Source of the DNA: Heliocidaris tuberculata
Lineage: Eukaryota > Echinodermata > Echinoidea > Camarodonta > Echinometridae
NCBI GenBank assembly: GCA_025618425.1
Contig: CM046850.1
Span: 971,819-1,035,818, forward strand
DNA length: 64,000 nt
Direction of reading: 5' to 3'
Position numbers and translations under genes: made by a program. The notes beneath the pieces are model-generated. The model had not been told where the DNA came from. It saw nothing but the letters and a program-made list of their open reading frames with translations, and did no database searches. How positions within the stretch are numbered: position 1 is the stretch's first letter; each line of letters starts with the position of its first letter. Shown here one piece after another: positions 53,600-64,000 of this stretch.

Positions 53600-54960
53600 T
53601 ATAGTGTTTGCAGTTCATTCAAATGCTCTGATTACCATATTGATGCCTAATTTACATAATTAGGCACCAATATCATAAAAGGTATGCACATTTATTGCTT
53701 AGAAATAATGAAATATTCAGATGTTGCGGTCCGAAATAGAACTGAATACTAACTTTTCATTCATATGATACTGAACTGTTCGGTGCAATACAGTATTAAA
53801 CAATGGGGTTTGCATTAATATGCATAATTAAGCCTCATTATATGGTGACAAACTGCTAGTTTCAAAGCTTGACAACAATCATGTTTACAGTCAGCACCCA
53901 TAGTTATCTTAAACTATAGCCGTTCATATGATCTGATATAGGAATTTTCAGTTGAGTAGCCACAATATTAACGAATTTGCATATGATGCAAATTTGCATA
54001 ATTAAGCGTCAATATTTCACATAATTAAGAATCATTGTCATGAAATAATTACACATTTATGGCTTGGAATATTCGCATTCAGATTCTGCATTCCGAATTA
54101 TTCTTAAATACCATCTTTTGATTGAGAGCACACGGATCTTTGTGAATTATGGTTATAAACAATATAGTTTGCATAAATTTGCATAATTAGGCCACATTAC
54201 GGTGGTAAATTGCCACTTCCAAGCATCGCAACATTCATTTTTAGATTAAGCACCTAAAGTTTAATTAAAATATTAGTATTCATGCAGCTGAATATAAACA
54301 TTTTTCAGTTTAAAAAAGCCAGAATAATGGATTTGCATACAGATGAATAATTTGTATAATTAGGCATCAATATTTCACATAATCAGGAATCAATGTCATA
54401 AAATATTTACACATTTACGGCTTGAAATATTCACATTCAGATTATACACTCCAAATAATCCTTAAATATATCTTTACATTAAGAGCACACCGGTGTTTGT
54501 AAATTATTGTATTTAAGTAATGAATATTGCATAAATTTGCATAATCAGGCCACATTACAGCGATTAATTGCCACTTCTAAGATTTACAACATTCATATTT
54601 AGAGTAAGCACCCAAAGTTACCCTTAAATATCACCTTTCATGTGATTTGATATTAGCACTATTAGTTAAATAGCCCCCCAAATGGATTTGCATATTGACA
54701 CCTGATTTGCATAATTAGGCATCAATGCTACAAAAAAAATATACATATATGGTTTAGAAATATTCACATTCAGATGATGCAGTCCAGATTAGCCTGAAAA
54801 CTACTTTTTAATTAAAAAGATACCAGTGTTCTGTGTATTGTAGTTTAAACAATGAATTATGCATAAATTTGCATAATTAGACCTCATTAGAATGATAACG
54901 TGCAAGTTTCAGGCTTGGCAACATTCATATTTGAATTCAGCACAAAAAAGTACCTTTGTC
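53600..54960. repeat. ~340-bp tandem array inside the insertion
   Basis: About four diverged units share 'AATTTGCATAATTAGGC', 'GGCTTGGAAATATTCACATT'-like, CAGAT..TGCA.TCC and 'CAACATTCATATTTAGA'-like blocks at spacings of roughly 335-360 bp. It lies immediately 5' of the nuclease-like ORF (which is on the minus strand). Confidence 0.75.
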
Positions 54961-55031
54961 ACCAACTTTTCAGGTGGGGCGAAAATGTGGATCACGAAAA
55001 TGAAAAACGGAGCCTCTTTTTCCATGTCATC

Positions 55032-55290
55032 CCATGGTCTAAAAGCGATTAATAAATAATTTTACTTCATCTTTGAAATCATATTTGATATATAAAGAAA
55101 ATTTAAAATACTTCAAAAGTAAAGAAGTTAAGAAAGTAATTGAGATGTTATAATGAACCTTTTTAATAATCATTTTGATTTATATAATATAATTCATGTA
55201 TTTCGTTTTATTTGCATTGTAAATATATGTACATGTGTATTGCGAAATGGAATAATAAAGTCCCTCTGAAGAGGTAAAGAGAAAAAAATA
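55032..55290 (+). pseudogene. LINE 3' end, split (right part)
   Basis: It continues the 49.6-50.8 kb LINE after the insertion. A frame near the start reads 'SLKSYLIYKENLKYFKSKEV', then KKVIEML and stop. A short 3' UTR ends in AATAATAAAGTCCC and an A-rich tail. The sequence then re-enters family F (CTTCAGGTCAAG). Confidence 0.65.
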
Positions 55291-55299
55291 ATAATTGAC

Positions 55300-56382
55300 A
55301 CACATAAACTTCAGGTCAAGGATCAACATAACATGTCAAAATTTTTAAAAGCTCAAAATCACTTTTTAATCAAATTAGAGTATGTTTCAGCACATTTTAA
55401 GCATTTCAAAATTTTCCGTGCCTGCGCGTCCGCGCGCGCGCAGCGCGAATAGAACGTAAAAATGCCGTTTTTTCGCTTGGTTTGTATTTCTGACACTATT
55501 CTTGACCATTTCCAACTATTTACAGTCATTCTTGACTTTCCATAATGCCACACCGTGCGTCAAACTTTCAAATTCGTGTGCGTGTCAATGGGCGATATAT
55601 TGTAAAAAGTGGTAAAAACATGCCTATGTGGAATCCGCCATAGCTCGTCAGAAAGAGTGGGGAGTCCCCAATTTTTTTTACATATTCTAGAAGCCTATAA
55701 GTTGTAAATTGGAATTCATGAAAAAATGGGGGGTCATAAGGTCGGAACGTCATCATATTTGCACATGAACTAAAAAAAAAAATGATTTTGAAAAAAATGA
55801 CGTCATAATTTTTGTATTCATTTGTATTCATTTCACAATAGATTGTCGATTCTCTTTCAAATGTTGATATGTTGTAGCTAAGACAATTTCCTACAAAATC
55901 TTTTTCCCCATTTTTCATTTTGACAAAGGCATCATGGTGCATTTTTGCGATTGATAGAGGCATGTCAATTTTTCATATTTTGCGTGTATTCTCCATGGGA
56001 CATGACTTTTTCTCAAATCTTGATTCTACATTCCAGTCTTCCTTGAGCAGTATCTCTGTTATTTCTGCTGGATTTTCTTCCAAATTTTAGTATGTTATAT
56101 AGCTGAGACTATAAGCTTACCTAAGTGTGCCTCTAATTTTTGATTAGATGTCGGGATCATGCCCATTTTTAAACTACAAAATGTGATTTCAGAATCCCGT
56201 ATTTCGTTTACGTGTTATCACTATTGCAATATCAAATCGTCCGATTTTCTTTGATGCAAGTCTCAATCCATTGTCAACATCATCAGAATTACTATCTTGC
56301 ACAAATATTATCACATCTTACAAAGCAAATTGCAGAATGGACAGACCACCTTATTCGTCTTCAGTGACTAATTAAAAGTCTA

Positions 56383-56390
<8 letters not shown>
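55300..56390. repeat. Large dispersed repeat (family F), second copy
   Basis: Collinear with 31.66-33.4 kb and 40.75-40.89 kb, without the LINE insertions: CTCAAAATCACTTTTTAATC, GATATGTTGTAGCTAAGACA, GATGTCGGGATCATGC, ATATCAAATCGTCCGATTTT, and ending ACAGACCACCTTATTCGTC. It ends in an (ATT)n run. Confidence 0.65.
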
Positions 56391-56416
<26 letters not shown>

Positions 56417-56535
56417 TTATAACATGTTTGGCACCGTTTGAGGTAAACGCGGCCCGGTTTGGCTAGTTGCGTCTCGCGCTTCATGGCATTTGAGCCGCAT
56501 TTGAGTTGACAAGAATATAGGGAAAGCAAAAGTCC

Positions 56536-56689
56536 GGGGCCCCGTTTCATAAAACTTGTTATCAATAACAAGTTGCAATTACTGTTATATAATAAGCTAC
56601 TGAAATCCTTGCATCTGATTGGCTGAGTGCAAATTTGTCATAGAAATGTGGCAGTTGTTACTGATAGCAATTTTTATGAAACGGGGCCC
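56536..56689. mobile_element. 154-bp MITE, family D copy 2
   Basis: Near-perfect inverted ends GGGGCCCCGTTTCATAAAAC and TTTTTATGAAACGGGGCCC. The interior (AAGCTACTGAAATCCTTGCAT) matches the 12.2 kb copy. Confidence 0.85.
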
Positions 56690-57040
56690 AGACCAGTCCA
56701 GGAGAGCATATTTGATTGATTTTATTCGTAAAGCATAATAGAACGTGAAATGTATAACATTGCAAGGAAAGATATCTTGAACAGGATGACCCATGAAAGA
56801 TTGTAATAAGCATGATCCCATTACACAAGGTCACAATAATAACTGCATGAGCGAGACGGAATGGAATAATCGTTCTTTCATTCAATCATTATTTTGATCA
56901 GGCTATACTTCTGCTGAAAAGTCCACACCAGTGTTATTAAAGGGTTAACTCAAGAAGCGATACCTGAACAAAAAGTGATTCATAGAGGACAGAGTCAAAT
57001 TCACTCACACCAACCATGCCAACACACACACCCACAAAGA
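56690..57040. other. Intergenic, nothing recognised
   Basis: No recognised content. Confidence 0.35.
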
Positions 57041-57044
57041 CTAA

Positions 57045-57322
57045 AGAAAATGAAGAAGAAGAAAAGGAAGAAGAAGAAAAAAAAAGAAAAAAAAAGAAAA
57101 AGAAGAAGAAGAAGAAGAAGAAGAAGAAGAAGAAGAAGAAGAAGAAGAAGGGGAAAGAGAAGAAGAAGGAGGAGGAGGAGGGGCAGGAGGAGGAGGAGGA
57201 GGAGGGGAAGAAGAAGAAGGGGAAAAGAGAAGAAGAAGGAGGAGGAGGAGAAGGGGCAGGAGGAGGAGGAGGAGGAGGAGGAGGAGGAGGAGGAGGAGGA
57301 GAGAAGAAGAAGAAGAAGAAGA
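57045..57322. repeat. (GAA)n/(GGA)n purine tract
   Basis: About 275 bp of pure purine repeat, giving Arg-, Lys- or Glu-only plus frames and Ser/Leu-only minus frames. It is a candidate triplex-forming (H-DNA) sequence. Confidence 0.95.
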
Positions 57323-57599
57323 TGCTATATACTTACCCAAAGAGGAAAGGCAAATCATCACAAGTTGTCTTCCAGCAAATCCCAAAGCCATTTTCAATAG
57401 CCCATAAGTATATTAGTAAAGCACAAGCATGACTTGATGGCGAACTTTTATCAAAACGCGAATGAGAGAGAAATGAATCGTTGTATCATAAGCACGAGAG
57501 GTTATAGAAGCACATGAGCTGGATGACATGCGCATTGGAGTCTGCATAATTGCTTTGAGACAGTTTCTTTCACAATTCAATCTCATGACCAGAACTCAA

Positions 57600-58195
57600 C
57601 TTTATCTTTAATAAAGGATCAAAAACTAAAAGAGACCCCGCATAAATCCCATGGACTACATGCTTTTGGCCACGCAAAAACTGGGATTTTTGAATGATTT
57701 TTATTGCCCCCTGAATTTGTTCAAAATTGCACAAAATGTGGCTTACATGAAATTTAAAGCTCTGAAAAAGTATAATTATGGCTCAATGAGTCGAATAAAC
57801 CCCGCATAAATCCCAGGGACTATGCATCCCTTTTAGTTGACAAAAATAGATGTCGCCTGCCAATGGGTATACGTTACACGCGAAAACAAGAAATTTTAGA
57901 ATGATTATACATGTAATTCCCCTATTATTTTTTTTTTAATGCAAAATGTGACTTACATGTAATTTGAAACTCTGGGAAAGCTTAATGAAGGCTTTAAAAA
58001 TTGAAAAGAGCCCTCTTAAATCCCAGGGACTCTGAATGTTTTTGGCCTTCCAGCGTCCATAAATTAAGAAACAGGGACTATAGAAAATGTAAGTAACATG
58101 AAATTTAAAGTTCTGGAAAGCTAAAATTATGGCTCAACCAGTGTAATAGACCTTCATAAACCCCAGAGACTAAGCATGCTTTTTGTAAAAAAAAA
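57600..58195. repeat. Tandem repeat, ~140-210-bp units
   Basis: Four diverged units share 'CATAAATCCCAGGGACTA', 'TGCTTTTGGCC', ACATGAAATTTAAAG.TCTG and TATGGCTCAA. It grades directly into the GGCCGCCAT satellite. Confidence 0.65.
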
Positions 58196-59890
<1,695 letters not shown>

Positions 59891-60655
59891 TCTTCCTTCA
59901 CTTTAAGCCTTTGGGGCGGCTAGGGGTCCTCAGACAAATTTCATTGCGTCTCTAAACTGAAACTGTGCCACGTTCTGGCTTTTGTCCTTGAAGTCTTGCG
60001 CATATTTTGACACCAAGGTTTTTTTAGAAAAATTATACAGTCATGCTATATTTTTGTTTCTAATTTTCTTCTCTTCAAGCAAGAATTTATATTGTTGTAC
60101 AATTTGAATGAAAAACAGCAATTTGATTTTATTTCTTTGTAGATCATTTGTAATTTCTCCTTCTTTTATTATCCCTTTCCTTATTGAATATTGATTCAGA
60201 AAAAAGACCCTCTAAAACAGACCTATAAAGTAAGATATATGCATTGAAAACAATAATGAATGCACATGAAATAAAGTCACTTTTAACGACTTTTGTTTTT
60301 CAGTCTACGAACTTTCCCATCGACTATCATCACTGGTCAATCCCCCTCCCCCGGATAACTACCCCCTGAATTAAATACCAAGTGCAGTTCTTTAGCTGAA
60401 TTACTGTAACTTACTAATCAATTATACTGAATCAAACTAGAAATAGACTTCCTGTTCTAATATGTCGAGCAGCATAATTGTATTTGACAGTACAACAAAT
60501 TATTACATAATTTACTTGGCCCAAAGACGTTTTAGGGTACTCCAATTAGGCTAATCTATTTCAATAGGCATGTAGAATCACGCCATTACAGCAGAGACGG
60601 CTCACAACCTTTAAAATGCTCATTTCCTACATGTCATATTGTTTTTCAACTTTAT
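59891..60655. other. Intergenic, nothing recognised
   Basis: No recognised content. Confidence 0.35.
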
Positions 60656-60957
60656 TTACTTTCAGTTCTGCTTTTTAAGGTAAATAATAAAGCTTAATAA
60701 CATAAATAAGTACAAATAAAGATATACAAATAGAATAAGAAATATTGCGTTTTAACCACTTTGTACAAAAACATAGAAAAAATCTCGAAAGGTCACATTT
60801 TTTTTTTTTTTGTTGTTGCTTTCAGTTCTGCTATTTGAGTTGAAAAGTAAAGCTAAGTAAGATAATTTATTTTTTAAAAAGATAAACAGTGGTAGCAAGA
60901 AATATTGTGTTAAACCACTTTTTACTCAAAACAGAAGAAGTCTCAAAACGTCACCTA
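60656..60957. repeat. Two-copy direct repeat, ~165-bp unit
   Basis: 'CTTTCAGTTCTGCT.TTT', AGTAAAGCT.A.TAA, CAAGAAATATTG.GTT..AACCACTTT and AA.TCTC.AAA.GTCAC occur twice, separated by a poly-T run. Confidence 0.7.
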
Positions 60958-61078
60958 AATTTAGAAAGATCTTTCGTGGCAATAGATTTTTGCAATGCTG
61001 AAATGAAAAAGTCAAAATTTAGAGAGGCATGAAATGCGCTGATTGAGACCAACCGATGAACTTTGTCTTCAACTGAGC

Positions 61079-61103
61079 GGGGGGGGGGGGGGGGGGGGGG
61101 GGG
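61079..61103. repeat. Poly-G run
   Basis: About 25 consecutive G. A second run of 10 lies near 61290. Such runs recur at the margins of small elements throughout this window. Confidence 0.9.
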
Positions 61104-61739
61104 CTGAAGCCTCCTGCCCGCATGTAAACTTTACTTTCAGCCCCTAACCCCCACCTCGTAAGACTATGCTCGTTTTAATATTGAAAGTGCTTGAAAATGG
61201 TAAAGGGGACCCAATCTGGGGGGTCAACCAGACTTGGATTGATGATGTTTGATATCAATGTGTTCAGGGGACTTCCCTGTACAACTGAGGGGGGGGGGGG
61301 TGCGGGCGCAAGTTTTGAACCCCACCACCAAGTATCTACATGTTTTAGAGTTTAAATCTTGTCAATCACGTGAATACAGGTCCCATGTTATTTCACTGAT
61401 GGCCTCAAAAAACAGAAAGGGGGAGGGGAAGGCATGGACATTTAGGGGGTACAAGTTTTGTACCCTATAATCTAGTATATACCTGTGTTGGAGTGTGAAT
61501 CATGATTATCACTTGAAACCAGGTTTCCTCATAAATATTATAGGACAGTTAGCCTTAGTTGGTTTCTGAATACGGTTATTAGGCACATTTGTATCATAGC
61601 AACGGGAACTAATAAACAATCTTTTATCACTAAAATATGATCGTACTGAATCATCTGACATCACACTTCATATTAAAATATTCATCTCCATGACAAGAGC
61701 ATGTACTACCGAAATAATCCATTTCACGTCTCCCAATGT

Positions 61740-62320
61740 TACCACTGTCAGCGAGAAGGCAGCACTTAGTAACCACTTTTATCGATTCTCTACTTTAGCT
61801 AATTATCAAAGTGTCAACTTTAGAGCGCTATAACTGTTTTGTTTGATAAGCAATGAACTTGTAATTTTTATATGATACCTATGGGCAGTTTTCTGAAAAG
61901 TTTGAACTAATTAGTGAAAATAACTTTTGATATAATGAGAAATAGGTATTTTGAAGAAATTCATATTTGTAAAAAAATTATGTAAATAATCACATTCTTG
62001 GCCAAGAATTGTATCGCAAATCAGTACCAAACCCATTAAATGTGGTATCATGTTGTAGAAAATTTAATGCCCTTTGATATGATGATACATACATGGTAAG
62101 ATGAGGCTCTGTTAAAAAAAATATCTTCTAATTTGTTTACGAGTTACACATAGCGGCCATTTTGAAAATCCAAAATGGCCGCTATGCCGGTGATTTGTGC
62201 AAATGCCAACATCTATTCTTGAATTTCCCATGTTCTAACGATTACAAAATGTATAGTTTTGCTAATCTCCAAAAATTTTGAACGAAAGCCCATTTTCTTA
62301 CATAGTGAACCAGACTAAGA
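61740..62320. repeat. Inverted copy of the 58.2-58.8 kb satellite segment
   Basis: 61745-62165 is the reverse complement of about 58190-58610 (e.g. AAAGTG.CAACTTTAGAG, GATAAGCAATGAACTTGTAAT). 62165-62320 is the reverse complement of about 58610-58770 (CCAAAATGGCCGC.AT, TAGTTTTGCTAATCTCCAAA). The two blocks are in permuted order, as expected for an excerpt of a tandem array in the other orientation. Confidence 0.75.
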
Positions 62321-62369
62321 CGTATTCATATGTATACTCTTTATCATGGGCCTATGACTGAGTGACTTA

Positions 62370-62715
62370 CTTTATATAAACATCTAAAAACCCAAGATAT
62401 TTTTGATTTAGGTTCTAAATAATCATATAAATTGTAAAATCGAAAATATGGCCTATTGCGAGCATTCTAGTCGGAGGAAAGGCGAAATCGGCTCCGAGTC
62501 GTTAGTGACGTCAGATCAGTCCTACGATTGTCTACGATTTGAAACTGATTTGGCCCTTACTCCGGGTATAGTCTGACAGCGCACCAAAACCTTATTCATA
62601 TATATTCATATTATTGTTCAGATTTTATTTGTTAAAAAGCCTATATTTAATGCTATTGCGATTTATTTCCAAAATCGGATCGCAGTCGATCGTATAGTGT
62701 GCGATGGGCTTTTAA
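62370..62715. mobile_element. MITE, family E copy 2
   Basis: It matches 27.47-27.83 kb (CTAGTCGGAGGAAAGGCGAA, GTCCTACGATTGTCTACGAT, GACAGCGCACCAAA, 'TCCAAAATCGGATCG'). The left terminus is missing. Confidence 0.65.
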
Positions 62716-63527
62716 GATAATTGTACATAGCTTATCCTGTTAGATTTCCTGCCATAGGTGTTGTGTGCATCAGCCTGGATTAGTCTACGCTAGATCATAC
62801 TGCAGGGTCATTGGAAAGTTTAAATCCTTTATTTTCATTCTGGAAACTCAAATTTGTAGCACTACTACATGTAGTACAACTAGTAGTGGATTAATATTTG
62901 AAAAGTCCCTGCATCAAGACTAGTCATCAGAAAAATGTAAGTAAATTCAACAATGCTTACATTTAATTTGGGGTGTTTTTGTTGTTGTTGTTGTTTTTTA
63001 CTACTGCAACAGTGAATGTTTGACACAGTCCCAGATAGGAATGGGCCTATGAGTGACTATGAGACAGTGGAGACAGTCCGATATCAGAGACCTAGCTAGG
63101 CTAGTCTATAGGCTATAGGCTATACTCATATAGCAGACAAAATGACAAAAACAAAAGGGCAATTCCAAGCATTTTCAACTTTGAAAGAAGATTATTATGA
63201 ACATTATAATGAATATTTTCAAATTGATAGTACAATACATAACTGTTACGATGTACTTTCACAGCTGTTGACGTACATGTCAACGATTAATCCAATTTAT
63301 GAACTATTTATATAATATTAAATGGCCTTGAGTGATATACAAGGGTATATTCAACTCCATGCAGAGCATGCAATATATGTATATAATTTATGCACATTTT
63401 ATTCACAAATTTATATATTTTTTAATAATTAGATATTTCAAAAATTCTGAAGAGTATTCATTTGTGTAAAATGCTTCTGGTAAGTCCAAGACATTCAGAT
63501 AGATTTTCATTACATTCCATTTTATAT
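62716..63527. other. Intergenic, nothing recognised
   Basis: No recognised gene or repeat. Confidence 0.35.
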
Positions 63528-63696
63528 CATGGGCCACGGAATCGGGGGGGGGGGGGGGGGGACTGCAGCCCCCCCCCCCCCACTTTTTTGAGTAGAAACG
63601 TTAAAAAATGTCAGAAAAAGGCTCGAAAATTGCTATTAATGAGTGAAATCAGATCATCACCCCCCCCCCCTTTTCAAAAACGCTCCGCGGCCCCTG
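63528..63696. mobile_element. 169-bp hAT-like MITE
   Basis: Inverted ends CATGGGCCACGGA and TCCGCGGCCCCTG enclose poly-G, poly-C and GTAGAAACGTTAAAAAATGTC. The flanks TTTTATAT and TTTATTGC match only partly, so the 8-bp duplication is decayed or the ends are slightly misplaced. Confidence 0.6.
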
Positions 63697-64000
63697 TTTA
63701 TTGCAAGCATTTCATTGTTTTATGGATTTCTTATGTACTGTATTGTTTTTTTCAATATTCATAAATTTCATCATATAATAAATAATCAATTAAATATTTT
63801 CACTCTCATACAAACTGCATGGTAATTAAAAATAAACTACCTTTGTCGTATCAAAAATTCCCCAAAGACTAAGCAACAGTTGACAGCTGTACCTTGGAAA
63901 TGACGGAATACACTTACAGTTCAGATTTCAATTCATTAATAACCATGTACCATCAAGCATGCACAAAATTGTATATCGAAACGCAGTCTACCATATAGAA
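63697..64000. other. Window end, nothing recognised
   Basis: AT-rich DNA with no recognised content. Confidence 0.35.

Larger units (their letters stand above)
50846..55031. mobile_element. 4186-bp insertion with inverted ends and CCATGG/AT target
   Basis: The left end reads GATGACC..., then TTTTCGTGGTCC, then TTCACCCCACCT. The right end read inward gives GATGACA..., TTTTCGTGATCC, TTCGCCCCACCT in the same order with small spacing differences. It is flanked by CCATGG (50840-50845 and 55032-55037). Because this is palindromic, the target could equally be AT with termini GGGATGAC. It carries a minus-strand nuclease-like ORF and a ~340-bp tandem array, and no recognised transposase. Confidence 0.7.

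Noticed and set aside
53600..54960. CRISPR-like array (repeats at regular spacing)
   Set aside because: Units of ~340 bp are contiguous tandem repeats without short repeats separated by unique spacers, in eukaryotic DNA.
50840..55037. Two independent LINE fragments flanking unrelated DNA
   Set aside because: The frame stops and resumes at the same CCATGG, with LINE C-terminal then 3' UTR sequence in order, so a single LINE split by an insertion is simpler.
56975..57432. Arg/Lys/Glu-rich frames resembling a basic nuclear protein
   Set aside because: Pure purine repeat read in three frames.

Overview
This is an animal nuclear genome window. Two multi-exon genes are split by GT-AG introns, and the remaining DNA is packed with interspersed transposons, MITEs, microsatellites and satellites; nothing looks prokaryotic or viral. 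The transposon mix (L1/Tx1-like and CR1/Jockey-like LINEs, TTAA-flanked MITEs, hAT MITEs, tandem-core elements resembling the pearl/HINE class), the low overall GC, the long poly-G runs and an EGF plus C-type lectin gene suggest a marine invertebrate. An echinoderm or other non-chordate deuterostome is my best guess, but that is inference. Layout. (1) About 0.98-12.56 kb, plus strand: seven exons with compatible phases encode the C-terminal half of a transferrin-receptor/NAALADase-like protein (M28B peptidase fold). Most zinc-ligand and catalytic positions are replaced, so it looks like a pseudo-peptidase. Its introns hold a GAT-type minisatellite, a Harbinger-like MITE, a pogo-like MITE, TTAA MITEs and two tandem-core elements. 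(2) 13-23 kb: few or no host genes. It has an inverted pair of tRNA-Arg(TCT)-like genes, one split exactly at a TTAA by a 976-bp transposon, and a nest of TTAA-flanked elements that includes a ~590-bp inverted duplication. (3) 22.96-30.96 kb, minus strand: four exons of a secreted or membrane lectin gene (a cysteine-containing module of unknown type, an EGF domain and a C-type lectin domain). Its introns carry two hAT MITEs with perfect 8-bp duplications, a TA-flanked MITE, a tRNA-type SINE and an inverted-repeat element filled with a T-rich minisatellite. (4) 31.4-43.5 kb: one long dispersed-repeat copy, recognised by its paralogue at 55.3-56.4 kb, invaded by LINEs. The main one is a LINE with an intact 1269-aa endonuclease/reverse transcriptase ORF lying exactly between two (TG)n tracts. 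(5) 43.5-49.6 kb: simple-sequence blocks and a few low-copy repeats. (6) 49.6-55.3 kb: a decayed LINE 3' end split by a 4186-bp insertion with inverted termini. The insertion carries a stand-alone ORF resembling the restriction-like endonuclease domain of R2/NeSL-type retrotransposons, beside a ~340-bp tandem array. (7) 56.4-64 kb: simple repeats, satellites based on a 'GGCCGCCAT' motif, and hAT-like MITEs. The two host genes are unrelated in role. Exon calls rest on splice consensus, phase matching and remembered family motifs; no database search was possible.
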